NCBI RefSeq assembly: GCF_963422355.1
Contig: NC_085106.1
Span: forward strand, 2,639,068 to 2,703,067
Length of the DNA: 64,000 nucleotides
DNA from: Corticium candelabrum
Lineage: Eukaryota; Porifera; Homoscleromorpha; Homosclerophorida; Plakinidae
Direction: 5' to 3'
In this document: positions 29,080 through 40,226 of the stretch, piece after piece
Position numbering within the stretch: the first letter of the stretch is position 1
How the letters are laid out: every line of letters starts with the position of its first letter
Program-made: the position numbers and the translations under genes
Notes under the pieces: generated by a model
What the model was told of the DNA's origin: nothing
Databases searched by the model: none
What the model saw: the letters and a program-made list of their open reading frames with translations, nothing else

Positions 29080-29120
29080 CATGCATGCACGCACGCACGC
29101 ACACACGCAGGCACATACGT

Positions 29121-29164
<44 letters not shown>

Positions 29165-29188
29165 ACACACGCAGGCAGGCACATACGT

Positions 29189-29233
<45 letters not shown>

Positions 29234-29260
29234 CACACACACACACACACACACACACAT

Positions 29261-29328
<68 letters not shown>

Positions 29329-31528
29329 GAATACTGTTGCATATCCCAGTGACTTACAGATGGCGTTTCATCAATGTCTGAGTGATTTCTAAACTTAATA
29401 AACTCATCACATGCAATCAGAGCCATATTAACTGCATCTTCAGACACCACATGTGATATCTCTTTGTCCTCATCATCCTTTCTCTGCCCTACGCTCGCGA
29501 CAGACTGATTGCAAGTATCACCAATAGCAACAGACATCTTCAAGTGCGAATTTTCAACCACCCATTTCAAGATATTGACTGCCGCAGTTAATCGAAAGTC
29601 ATCTAAACAACAACACAAATGCGAGTCAGACAGTAAAGCTGCTAGTGTGTTTAATACAATAACGCACCAATAAAAGTCTTCTTCTCGTCATCTGCACAAA
29701 GCCGATAACAGCGAGGAAAAAATGTGTGTGGATCGGTGTCTGAGAACCAAATTAGGTTGCTCAAGTTTTTGCACAGTCCAACCTAAAGTAAGAAACATGG
29801 CATGTTGCATTGTAATTACTATGCTTGTTTGTCAAATGAGATTTGTCGAAATCGACAACTCAGTCCATCATATAATGTTAGTTGGTCATTGCAATCTTGC
29901 CTTTGTAGTGAACGAAACAGCTTGCTGGTAGTGACTAACAATCTGGTCTCTCCTCAGAAACCGGAACTCGATGTCATCTCGCTTACACGTCCAGACAAAA
30001 TGTGGATAAGTTAACCTCACAGCTCGAGACTAAACAAAGTCCATTATGCAATAACATTACAAAGCTTTGCCATCATCTCTCACCGCCATACTGTACTCTT
30101 CGTCATCAGTAAACTCTTCCCTATATGCTTGAACTAACTGATCTGACATCTCCGTGTCACTGTCACTGTCACTGTCGCTTGACTGACTGCTCTCCGTCTT
30201 CCCACTTTCGTTCCCTTTCGTTGCCAACTTGGACTGTTTGCTGTTTTTCTGTTTGTCCTTTTTTCTCTGTTTCAGTGCGCCCAGTGGGCCTTTGTAGTTC
30301 TTCTCAACCCATCCACGTCGACGAAGACTCTGTCGAATCGGCATGTATGGACCTATACAAAGAAATACCTTTTTCTCTCTGATTGCAATGCTAGCAGCCT
30401 CTTTTGCTCGTTTCACATGAAAAATATTTAAACTATTTTCTAAATGTTTAGTCACAGGGACAAAGGTCGGCTTCAATTGTACTGCCTTGAAAGACTTTTG
30501 GACAGAAGAAAGTGATTTAGTTCTCAATCTGGTGGCCTCATCTGTTGCTTTCAATGAAGTCACATCTCGATTCTCATTGGAAGATGTTGGAAATGTTGAA
30601 CAACGTTTGTGTTTTGTATGACGTTCGCCATCACTCCTTTTCCTTTTCAGTGGCACAGATGTAAGATACACACTCTTTTCTATCGCAACGAGCTTATCAG
30701 TTGATCTCGTCACACTGCCTTTTCTCAAATTCTCTTGATCAATGGCATTCCGTGAAGACAACATTTCATCAAACTCCCTGTCTGAAGAATCTGTGGGAAA
30801 CTCAACAGGCGTGAGAGATGTCCCGGATGTTGACGTCATATTTCTAATACCGACGTCACAAAGACTTTTACTTGTGTTAAAACTACTGGTAGATAGCACC
30901 CTGGATGATGACGTATTGGAGAGATTCATGTGAGTGACAGAAATTGTCTTCGGTAACGTGCGTGCTCCTCTCACCGGTCTACGCCCGGATGTCAAGTGCT
31001 CCATCTAAAAACACGTTTTAGCACTTCGACGTGCTATCACAACTTAGAGGCGCGTCTTACCAGTTGCCGTCGCCTCTCCACGTGTTGCTGTTGCCGAGAC
31101 AAAAATGTCGAGTTGAGACGCTGAGCTATCCTCTCACTACGCATACTTACACGCGGTTTGAACGTGAAAGCGCGTTCATGCTCAGCTATCTGTGCCGCTT
31201 GACGAGATTCGTAGCTTTCTTTCCAATTGTGGCCTCGTTCTCTTGCCATCTTGAGACTCGCTTCGTTCAACTTTGGCGTAAACGTGAGCTCCGAGTCAAA
31301 ACTATAGCGTAGCCTCGTTTCCTTACGAATAGGCGTCACTGTCGTGTGTCCACTCTCCACTATGTCGAGAACAGCTCCGAGGGTCGAACTCAATGGATGT
31401 AACCGAGTCCTAAATGGGGGTCCCATGTCAGCCGGTAAACTCGTGTCATTCATTTGGATCGTATTGATTAAGCTAGAACCCTTCCAATCATTTACGAAAA
31501 GAGGACGAAGCACACTGGTCGCGTGCAA
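23774..31528 (-). CDS. TTLL3: TTLL3/TTLL8-type tubulin glycine ligase with extended N-terminus
   Basis: Adds the first glycine to glutamates of tubulin tails in cilia (TTLL3/8 family). Exons in gene order: 31062-31528 (N-terminal extension), about 30055-31005 ([20 protein letters not shown]), about 29901-30013 ([19 protein letters not shown]), about 29668-29782 (FFPRCYRL), 29360-29600, 28870-28935, about 28510-28610 ([14 protein letters not shown]), 28350-28455 (LIVQKYI), 26010-26100 ([18 protein letters not shown]), 25880-25920 ([15 protein letters not shown]), 25540-25620, 25395-25480, 25246-25310 ([19 protein letters not shown]), 24745-24815, 24412-24475 and 23774-24185 (Ser-rich tail, stop at 23774). 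The nucleotide-binding core is well conserved. The gene is divergent with HDAC11. A 1.5-kb retroelement occupies one intron. The invertebrate copy may predate the TTLL3/TTLL8 split. Confidence 0.92.
24955..25025. mobile_element. MITE fragment related to 62950-63086
   Basis: ccatggcccccaatatt and tattagtaggtgtggcc match the inside of the MITE at 62950-63086 (ggccatggcccccaatattagtaggcgtggcc). Ends are not preserved here. It lies in an intron of the TTLL3-like gene. Confidence 0.65.
25755..25868. repeat. (GACA)n followed by (CA)n in TTLL3 intron
   Basis: GACA/GACG units at 25755-25795 run into a CA tract at 25803-25868. No retroelement sequence is attached on the left side as far as I can see. 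Confidence 0.93.
26215..26540 (-). mobile_element. Cluster of short retroelement 3' fragments between (GTCT)n tracts
   Basis: Two fragments, about 26264-26345 and 26429-26500, each lie between GTCT tracts. Minus-strand 3' junctions read GAAATAAATGAAGACAGACAG and ATGTATTTGACAGACAG, like the junction of the longer copy at 26541. They look like successive severely truncated insertions into one tetranucleotide tract. Confidence 0.7.
26541..28073 (-). mobile_element. 5'-truncated RLE-type non-LTR retrotransposon in TTLL3 intron
   Basis: Minus-strand element of about 1.5 kb bounded by (GTCT)n at 26508-26540 and 28074-28105. It encodes the zinc-knuckle/RLE domain (26928-27398) and ends with a 3' UTR nearly identical to 15656-15990. 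It lies in the same orientation as the host gene, in the intron between TTLL3 exons at 28350 and 26100. Confidence 0.83.
26928..27398 (-). pseudogene. Zinc knuckle plus RLE-like domain, second copy
   Basis: A 156-residue frame with [17 protein letters not shown], a downstream His, NRPDIVAF and [12 protein letters not shown]. It aligns collinearly with 11102-11540 but is clearly diverged, so the two elements are different subfamilies. Confidence 0.75.
28680..28721. repeat. (CA)n microsatellite in TTLL3 intron
   Basis: A pure CA run of about 21 units near TTLL3 exons. Confidence 0.95.
29028..29328. repeat. Long (CA)n microsatellite with internal duplications in TTLL3 intron
   Basis: About 300 bases of CA with repeated interruptions (gcaggcacatacgtgcac appears twice, near 29107 and 29173), which implies local duplication of blocks of the microsatellite. 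Confidence 0.96.
31062..31528 (-). other. TTLL3: N-terminal exon of the TTLL3-like gene with repeated F-x-P-K/R motifs
   Basis: The exon starts at ATG 31528 and ends RRRQL at a GTAAGA donor. The following acceptor, TTTTAG, precedes the ATG at 31004 in phase 0, so the two exons join in frame. Two similar motifs occur: [19 protein letters not shown] and [17 protein letters not shown]. Such 'FxPKxN...R' motifs recur in cilia- and flagella-associated proteins, which fits an axonemal enzyme, but I cannot name a specific domain. A shorter transcript starting at 31004 would also encode the catalytic part. Confidence 0.7.
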
Positions 31529-31826
31529 CGAACATCACGGTGTCTTGTAAACAATCGCTTTCGTCATGTCAACCGATCTTCATTGTCCCGGTTGTTCTGT
31601 CATTATCCCGTATGTTCAGTAGGTTGACTGCCATTGCTGCACCTACATTGCTGGTCTACAAAAGAAACCGTTGGAGAGCATTTTTCTTGGTGAGTGTAAG
31701 TGTATCGTTTTGTACGAATACGGTCACCCGCTTCATTTTCTGGATGTTGGAGTATGAACATTGACTGCAGGGCCAGCCTTCCTAAAGTCTTATGTTTAGG
31801 TTATTTTACCATCTAGACTTCACAAA
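31529..31826. promoter_or_regulatory. Putative bidirectional promoter between TTLL3-like and HDAC11 genes
   Basis: Only 298 bases separate the TTLL3-like start codon (31528, minus) from the HDAC11 start codon (31827, plus). No other gene lies between, so both genes probably share this promoter region. I do not see a clear TATA box in the expected place for either gene. Confidence 0.6.
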
Positions 31827-32882
31827 ATGGCAGAGGCCAGTCGCAAAAGCCCAGAATTTCGTCTCTATCTCAAACTGAAACCGGAGCAGTGGCCAATTGT
31901 CTACCATCCGACCTACAATATCGGTTTTCTCGGGCTTGAGAAGCTGCATCCGTTCGATAGCAAAAAGTGGGGAAATGTATTTCGCCACCTGCAAGCGAGT
32001 GAGATGCTCAAATCAGATAGCGACACCATCGAGCCTTTAGAGGCGAGCGACGAAGAACTGCTGTCTGTACACACAGAGAGATACTTGGGCAGTCTCAGGT
32101 GGAGTATCAATGTGGCCAAAGTGACTGAGGTCCCTCTGGTTGCGCTGATACCCAACTTTCTAGTACAACGCCGGGTACTGAAACCGCTCCGGTTGCAGAC
32201 TGGAGGGACAATCCTTGCTGCCAAGCTGGCACTGGAACGAGGCTGGGCGATTAATATCGGTGGTGGATTCCATCACTGTCACAGTGACCAGGGTGGTGGC
32301 TTCTGCGCATACGCAGACATTACATTGGCCATCAAGTTTGCGTTTAACAAATGTGATGGCGTGGAGAGAGCTATGATCATCGATTTGGATGCACATCAGG
32401 GAAACGGGCACGAGCGGGATTTCATGGGTAACAGCAACGTGTACATCCTGGATGTTTATAATTCTGGGATCTATCCAATGGATATACACGCAAAAAAGGC
32501 GATCACACGAAAAGTGGAGCTGAGACATGGCACAAAAGATGACGAGTACTTACAAAAGGTTGAACATCATGTCGAAGAAGCATTGAATGAGTTTAATCCA
32601 CATTTTATTGTATTCAATGCCGGCACGGACATACTGGAAGGCGACCCATTAGGAAATCTGAGTATCACTGCTTCGGGTATCATAAAACGTGATGAGATTG
32701 TCTTCCAAGCTGCTTGTGACCATAACATTCCAATAATCATGGTAACATCCGGTGGATACCAGCAATGCACAGCTCAAGTAATCGCAAACTCCATTTTGAA
32801 TCTCAACAAAAAGGGTCTCATCCCACGATCACAGCCAGGAATAACAGAAGTACGATTACCTATTGTCACATCTGACAAATAA
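31827..32882 (+). CDS. HDAC11: Histone deacetylase 11 (class IV), intronless
   Basis: Zinc-dependent deacylase; vertebrate HDAC11 is chiefly a lysine defatty-acylase (family knowledge). The 351 residues match the usual length of about 347. Motifs in order: PIVYHPTYNIGFLGLEKLHPFD near the N-terminus; the catalytic His pair in GGGFHHCHSDQGGGFC; zinc ligands in DLDAHQGNGHERD; the third zinc-ligand Asp in NAGTDILEGDPLG; and the catalytic Tyr in TSGGYQ. All active-site residues are present. The single uninterrupted frame is unusual beside the intron-rich neighbours. It lies divergent from the TTLL3-like gene, sharing a short promoter region. ATG 31827 is the first in frame and gives the normal HDAC11 N-terminus. 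Confidence 0.97.
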   Translation: MAEASRKSPEFRLYLKLKPEQWPIVYHPTYNIGFLGLEKLHPFDSKKWGNVFRHLQASEMLKSDSDTIEPLEASDEELLSVHTERYLGSLRWSINVAKVTEVPLVALIPNFLVQRRVLKPLRLQTGGTILAAKLALERGWAINIGGGFHHCHSDQGGGFCAYADITLAIKFAFNKCDGVERAMIIDLDAHQGNGHERDFMGNSNVYILDVYNSGIYPMDIHAKKAITRKVELRHGTKDDEYLQKVEHHVEEALNEFNPHFIVFNAGTDILEGDPLGNLSITASGIIKRDEIVFQAACDHNIPIIMVTSGGYQQCTAQVIANSILNLNKKGLIPRSQPGITEVRLPIVTSDK

Positions 32883-34288
32883 TTTATCATGTTATGGTGC
32901 TTTGTATGCATCGCTTAATACTGAAAGATGTGTAGCTAATTTGTTCACAAGGGATGCAGTCAATGTGTTCCTATATGGCATCGCAGCTGTGTAATTGAAA
33001 TTGAGAGACTGGATGGCTCCCTTGCAGTGCTAACAGAAAGTTCATGTAAATTTGTATGTCCTCTTGTAGAAATTGCACTTTCTGCATTGCATCGATAATA
33101 GGGATAACGAAACAAGGCCAAACATCAAACATATCACTGCATGGTGCACTCTCTGTTGGACATGATGATCAAACTTTAACTTCTAGGTTCCGTGAAAGGC
33201 CATTCTATGGACAGTATAATGGCATAATTTCTTGGGTAAGAAACTCACACACACTTGCCTCTCTCGACTCAGGAGTATGAGTACCTGGTCATTGACTGGG
33301 GATGGCAAAGACCCCAACTGTGACAGAGTCTAGTCTATCAGACACTAGGGTCCCGGTGGGACTTCAGGTGCCCACACTGCAGTTGTGCAATTGGCATCGC
33401 AATCAGTGATCCTGCGAACACCTGGCCAGGCTCCAGGAAATTGCTTAACATGGCCACTACCTCCTGCTTAGTGTACAGGAACCCAGTCGTACAGCTGGAG
33501 GCGTGACCGTCTAATGGCAGCTCCTTATCCATAGTGTGACCAACCAGGCATCCTTTTGTGTACTAGACTCGTAATTTTGCCCTGGCCTATCTACCCTACT
33601 GCTCCTAGTGTTTTTCGAGTAACAATCTTTCAAAAATTTTGCCCTAAAAAATAATGGCATAACAGAGAAAACATATTTTGGTCTCGAAAGTTGTCCGTTG
33701 TCTGAGCTTTTGCGCATGCACATGAAACATCGTCAAAAATGGCCACTAGATGGAAGTGTGCAGCTCTAGATGCCAACTAGAAACATATAGAGAATTGAAT
33801 CAGTTTGAAGAAATAAATTAAAAAATAATTATTAAAATCGAAAACTGACTAATATTGCAAGACCTCAAAAAAATTATTTTGGACTCTCGAAAAGAATGTT
33901 TCAAAAAAACATTAGGGGCAGTAGGGTATTAACAGCAAACATGGCGAGAAAAATCCAGAAAGCAAACACGAGGCAAAATCAAACGTGTATGTTGACATAC
34001 TTCTTGTTGGTGTAGTACATCGTATATAGACACGGCATGAAGGTTTTGACTAAATAGGTGCATACTCGGACTGTTGTTACGTCTGAGATCAATTCATAAC
34101 AAAGAAATATTAGAAGAAATTGTTTGTTGTAGCCTACCTTAATGCTACGGCATCACTGCAGCCTGTACATAGACCAGTGACTTACGGACGATTGTATACA
34201 TGTGTACACCGTATCTGGTCACAACACAGTCTATACAGATAACGCGTGGAACCCAGTTTTTCTATCAATTATTATTACATTTGCCCAA
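32883..34288. other. Intergenic region between HDAC11 and TBC1D22
   Basis: About 1.4 kb between the converging ends of HDAC11 (plus) and TBC1D22 (minus). It contains a SINE-tail fragment near 33229-33312 and no recognised coding sequence. Much of 33500-34200 is A/T-rich. Confidence 0.6.
33229..33312 (+). mobile_element. SINE fragment, internal domain of the family at 56.4-57.4 kb
   Basis: aagaaactcac, tctctcgactcaggagtat and gtacctggtcattgactgggg match the reverse complement of about 56680-56760. No tRNA-like head is seen here, so the copy is partial or starts inside the family. Sequence after 33312 differs from the 56-kb units. Confidence 0.75.
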
Positions 34289-37200
34289 CTATGGACTCGA
34301 TGAATGCAGGTGACTGGGAGCATCAGCAAACATATACTTGAGCTGGAATGCTTCGGATAGAAGAACACTGATGTCATCATCCGTCCAATCAGACGTAGGC
34401 AAACATTGCAGGAATAAGAGGAGACTCTAACAGATGAAAAATGAATGAATAATTGGTATATATGCAAGTATCTTTATTGTCTGCAGTGTTTATAATGTTT
34501 GTCTCGTCTAACCATCGATCTGTCCAATAGTCTGTCTGTCCCACCATACAACCATACATCCATACATACCACATATACACAATACATACACACAAATACA
34601 TCAAACCATCCATCAGTCTGTATGTATGTCTCTCTTTCTGTCAAAATTACTGCCTCTGGTTTCAACCGAGTGCATCTAGTCATAAGCACACCTGAAAATC
34701 TTTCTTTGCCTTGAGCTCTTTTGAAAAATGAATAAGAAACGCAGCACACACATAGAGATGGAAATTTCCGAATCCGTTGACTTCCGACTGGTACGTGTCC
34801 CATAGACGAATGACACATCGTAGAGGCAGCTCTCGTCTAAGAATATTGTTAAACCATCGAAACGAAAACTGGAGGTAGTCGATGGAATTGCTTGCTATAT
34901 GTTTGTGTAGGGCAGCTACAGTGACGCAAAATTTCAAACACCGAGACGATACACGCAGCGACCGAATGACATTTACCATCTACTCTCCTCACTATTTCTT
35001 TCATACTGTTTACTTTCATTTGTATTCCAGGCTGAGCAAACGTGTAGTTGTCCTGTAAGACAAGAAATCAATTGTCGGTATTGTCCAACGTTCTTCACAG
35101 TATCGACATCTCCAAATACAACTCGACTGCCACAACACTACAACTACTGTTCATACATCCAATCACAACAATAGAAATAATCACAATGCTTTCAAGTCAC
35201 GACGTACAACAGTAACTTCTAAATAAAACTATACCTAATGTATAGACATAACATGCACAAGACTGGATGTAATGTGTCAACGAGGTACACACTCAACACA
35301 TTGTAATACAAAGTTGCATCTCTACACTCTGAAAAGACACCAACAGAATAGTGTCTATCTACTCTTGACCAAACAATTTCCAACACATAATTTGATCAAA
35401 TCGCGTTGCACCAAAGTTGTATTATTGATTAAAATAACGACGACGACGACGACGACGACTGGTAAGATTACCTGGATACCCTCTAACAGTCGACTCATAC
35501 ACCCATAGGCGTCGGCCTCAATAGCAGCAAGTGTGTCTTGAGAAAGCGTAGACACGTCATAATCGACAACAATGTCTGCTGATTCTATAATCGCCAATAA
35601 ATTCAATACACGATAGCTTGAAAATATGTCAAAACGTACCAATGTGTTCGCTTAGAAACACAAAGTAGAAAGGAGTGAGGAGGTCGTTAATGCCTTGAAC
35701 GTACCCACTAGCTGGATGCCTCATAGCCCATATGTATAACACGCGTTCGAAACACTAGGGAAACAGAAACATGGAGACATTAGATGTGCCCACAAAAATT
35801 TGATGCCACACTACATACAATCCTTAGTCACAATCAGAAAAAAATAGAATTGGATATCAATTAAAAATTATTAAGTGAGAGTTACCAGAATGGCCGCTTC
35901 ACAACTGCATTTGTGTACAACCATGCATGCAAAACAGACATCTAGTCTAGACACTCAGTGGCACACGATTATCCAACTTAATTAATAAATCAATAACCGC
36001 ATCCATAACAGAAATGCGTTAGTTAATCTAAAGTGTTGTGTTGTCTGTGACCATCACATGCCTTTCATACATTTAGAACTACATAAGCTAGTTCACACTC
36101 GAGTGAGAACCACCACCACCACCACCACCATCCTCATCATCATGCAATCAGTTGACGCGACTATGACTGTTCATGGCTTTGGCATGGCTTAATAAACTCG
36201 GGCCACGTCTGAGCCAGTATGGGAAATCTTGCCTTTGTCATTCACCATAGAACTGCTTGCAAAATCATGAAGTGAAACTAGCATTTGCAATTGGCTAGTA
36301 TCACTCTCTTGGTACAACACTAATGCTGTCCAACGGGCAAGGACAGGCCAAGACATGCTGGCATCAGTGTCATACTGCAAGCTGCTGGTCGGATGATAGG
36401 TTTGTTAATCTCCGCCCTTGGGTGATGACACAGGTCATCTAGAAGTGGTCCATCACAGACCTTGTAACAGATATTCTATTTCGTTCTGCAAGGATGCCCA
36501 GACTTACCCTCCACACCACAGGAACCTGGTGGGATTGTCGGTTTAGTCGCCAACCCATGCCACAGGTTGTACAGGTTTTCATGGTTACCTAGCAAGCGAG
36601 TCAGCACCTGACCTGACTAACAATGACTACTGACAATGACCTGAGTGATGACACAACTGAGTCAATTATCCGGTCTTAATAACTAACCAACAACAAGACT
36701 GCGGACAACAAACCCACCCAGATAAATGTCATGGTTACCTCTTGAATTATTTTCTGTTGAAAGAAATCTGAAGGCTTCATTCGAGGAATATCGATAGCAA
36801 TCTAAGACAAACAGACCATCACAACAACAACATAACAAACCGTTTTATCAAACCTGTCTGAAAGTGCCTTCATATTGTGGATCTAGACGTGTCTTGTAAT
36901 ACTGTGACACAAATCGTTCGTACTCTTTCCGCTTGCGTTCTAATGTGGACTGCCTCCATTCGACATTCGCGGGTAAATAGCCCTACGACAGGAAAATCAT
37001 CTTAATAATAATTCCATTGATGAATTCATAATCGGACACTCACAGAAAGAAGTTTCCAAGTCGTTGGACGAACTGTTACGGGTATTCCACCCCAAGCCAA
37101 CTTCTTCAACTCCTCTACATATAAACAACTAAATCAGATTTATAAAAAAACTAATGTTACAGCCCATCCGGCAATTTAATATTAATAATACATAGCAAAC

Positions 37201-37517
37201 CATCTAATGCAATGAGATAAACATAGGTATCCCAGAGTATCTAGCTGGTTGATATAAACCAAGAATCAGTCACACAACTATAAGCATCATGTAGCTATGC
37301 TTCGAGTATGGTCAAATCAAATATTATCACTTTTAGTCTTTAGTCCTTCCTTTCCATAGTGCTTATGGTCAGTACTATTGTACCAGTCAACACTAGCAAT
37401 AATCTACAGCTGGTATAGCATTAGTCAATCTATTTGTCTGTCTCTCGGCCTGTGTGTCCTTTAACAGATAACAAGACAAACAGAGAGACAAACAGACAAA
37501 CAAACAACCAGACAACC

Positions 37518-37554
<37 letters not shown>

Positions 37555-39497
37555 TCATATGATCCCTTTTAACCAATTAGTAGTTAAATATATATATATT
37601 GTATTTAGTTGCTAGTTGTTTTCTCTTGCTTTTATTGTCATAGGACAAACATAGTTAGCCATTTGCTATTGTATCCTAATTCAAATATGAAAAATATATG
37701 TATTGACAAACACACAGACAGACAAGACAGACACCCAGACATACAAACAGACATACAAACAGAAAAAATGATTAACCCATCTACACATCCATTTGTTGTC
37801 TGTCTGTTCAAAAATTCCTTTCTGTCTATCCATCCATCAGCCCGTCTCTATTCATATCGTACCCCAGCTAAGCAACTGTAAGTTACACTATATCTTGATC
37901 TAGACAGTTTCGCTATATACATCATGTAGCCACCCAAGATGCCTTCCACATCCGTTCGAAGACTCAACATCACATTACATGAGCAGACCTATCCGGAGGC
38001 ATTGACAAAAAGCCAATGACCTTGAAAGCCTCATACAAGTTGAAGTCAAAGTAAATGCAATGGCATCTCAGCAACATAAAAATATTGATGGGGCAACTTT
38101 ATCACTTCAAAGCAATTATCACACCACCACAAATAGTTCAACACTTTAATAAACAAGAAAAATAAAAACAATCAATTAGCTAATCATGACTTGCAAAACT
38201 GCTAGTCAATGACTTACACACTCGACATCAACAGAACATTGACTCCTTACCAAGCTCGGTGTTTGGACCCTTCAAAAGCCTCTCAAATTTCTGTAATCGA
38301 ATTGTGTCTCGATCTGGTAATTCACTTGTCCCTGTCCCACTGTGTTGACTTCCAGAGCCCCGGCCGCTCCCACTCCTCTTTTGCTTGTCGCCTGATTGAG
38401 CTGCTCTGCCTGAGCCCACCCTCTCTCTTGCCTCATCTGAAACTCCCGCTAAACCGGTCAAAACAGGGTGTCGAGATTGGGGAGACAATTTAACTTCTTC
38501 GGAATCTGACAGCTCTACATCGTCCGGTTCTCCAACATCCCATGGATCTGACTCCTCCCATGCATCATTTGTCCGGTTCTTGAATGCATCAAATGAAGAC
38601 TGTTTCTTCTGTCGAGCTTGTGCAGTTTTCGTACCACTGACATTTTTTGTTGGTGATGCAGCAGGTTGCATGAGTGGAGGATGCTGTGCCCCATACACAG
38701 GTTTGACACTAAGACATCAACATGTCATAAGTGTTTGCAGATGTAATGTAATCAAACAGTATAGTTGCCAACTGTAATCACAAATCTTGCAAAATTCTAT
38801 ATGTCTTTGGCTTCAAGTGCCCTCTTAGTTTGCCAAAGATTAACCCTGACATATTATTTAGACATAGCCTAGATCTATTCTCTTAATAATTTTTTTCCAA
38901 ACATATGCAAGGAGGTCTTTACCAAGAAAGTAACATCAGTAGCCCAGTAATCCAATAATCTAAATACACCAGTTCTACCACTCGTGGTAATCATCGATCC
39001 TAAAAAATCAACACAGCAAGACACTAAACTATAAACTAGCATTACAATTTAGCAAAGTTGAACACAATTCTGCTGAGTATAAACAAGTTAACATATAACT
39101 AGTTAGTAACAAACAACGATTAATAATAATTAACTGCCAATTTTGATAACAATTTATTTTATTTTATATATCCAAACTATTTTCGTTAACAATACAAAGT
39201 CGTTGCGCTTTTTGAACACTCAGCATCAAAGATCAGATCAGATTAATTAAAATTTCTTCACTACAAGATGTCACACGCTCTACTTCTCATCGCAACCTGT
39301 CACAGCACGAACTAGTCAGTGCCAATCCACACCTCGCATTACGTCCCCTTTTAAAAGTTCAGAACAAACACACTGAGAGACATCTGTGCGCACCTTCCTG
39401 GTACTTTGCTGGAGTTTTTCTTCCAGAACGGTGTCCTGGCTGCATTTGCAGGGCTCCCTAACGCCGTCGGCCGCATCTTTGCCGACGACTCGGCCAT
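34289..39497 (-). CDS. TBC1D22: TBC1D22-type Rab GTPase-activating protein
   Basis: TBC-domain protein that accelerates GTP hydrolysis by Rab GTPases; TBC1D22 is Golgi-linked (family knowledge). Exon 1 (about 39401-39497) starts MAESSAKMRP and ends FWKKNSSKVPGS. Exon 2 (38251 to about 38706) holds VYGAQHPPL and an acidic Ser-rich linker ending RLLKGPNTEL. The TBC domain follows: 37054-37117 (AWGGIPVTVRPTTWKLLS), 36853-36982 (GYLPANVEWRQSTLERK), about 36737-36802 (IDIPRMKPS, with the arginine finger), 35640-35756 (RHPASGYVQGINDL, with the glutamine finger), 35472-35585, about 34986-35053 (DNYTFAQPGIQ), 34694-34917 (LPLRCVIRLWDTYQSE) and 34289 to about 34430. Both catalytic fingers are present. 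Vertebrates have A and B copies; this is probably the single ancestral form. Confidence 0.94.
37490..37745 (+). mobile_element. Retroelement fragment within (GACA)n in TBC1D22 intron
   Basis: The GACA tract ends at about 37553. Bases 37555-37706 are the reverse complement of about 16110-16250, and GACA-rich sequence resumes at about 37710-37745. The plus-strand 3' junction reads atgtattgacaaacacacagacag. This is the same arrangement as at 16 kb. Confidence 0.75.
38710..39400. other. TBC1D22 first intron, no recognised features
   Basis: A/T-rich sequence between exons 1 and 2 of TBC1D22. No coding sequence or repeat was identified. Confidence 0.6.
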
Positions 39498-40226
39498 AAC
39501 CGTTCCACTGAGTATCGTCTGTTTCCCGACAACTCCCGAATGGAGACACCACCTAGCTAATTAGTATAAACTGAATGAGCATGCGCGTTGAGGTGTGCAT
39601 CCTATCGGAGACGTGCTGCTAGCTTTTGTTTTGGCGTTGGAGGCTAGGCTAGGCTTTATGCGCGCGAGATGCATATGTCGTATTTTATTACTATTAAAAG
39701 CTAATTATTAGATCAAATTAATAATTTATTACAAAACACACACCTTGTTGCTATCTACCAACTTTGGTGGCTTACCTCTACAGCTATGTGTTTTGCTGTA
39801 CAAATTCCTATCCTGTTTAGAAAATCATTAATGTCAGTCTTTAGAATTAATAATTATGTTTCCAGCAAGGCTTGTATATACAGTCTCCAGAAGTCCTATG
39901 ACGCAATCACTGGATGAAGTGCCTAGACATAACCTGCCCTCTACTGTACCAACACACTACGTGACTGACAACCCAACCATAACACGGTCAGAAAATCTAC
40001 TTATTAGACACGCTAATGAAACAGCCTAATATTATATAGGCAGTAATTTGGGCACACAAACAAAGATTGCAATGTAACACAGACAATACAACCCACATCC
40101 CAATGCACCAACATGTAGAATTGAGTCTGGACGTTGTAAATTGACAAACGAACAACTTTATTGCCTTAAAGGTTTTAGTTATTATACATTCGAGTTGTTG
40201 CTTTGATAGTGTGTAGTACTAGCTGT
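39498..40226. promoter_or_regulatory. TBC1D22 upstream region / SUCLG2 downstream region
   Basis: About 730 bases between the TBC1D22 start and the SUCLG2 stop, both genes on the minus strand. GC-rich near 39600-39670 (possible promoter), then A/T-rich. No gene is visible. Confidence 0.45.

Noticed and set aside
32160-32528. Minus-strand frame inside HDAC11
   Set aside because: Antisense shadow of a clearly conserved coding sequence.
35436-35460. (GAC)n trinucleotide run, possible coding poly-Asp or poly-Val
   Set aside because: Lies in a TBC1D22 intron next to a splice donor; not part of the exon.
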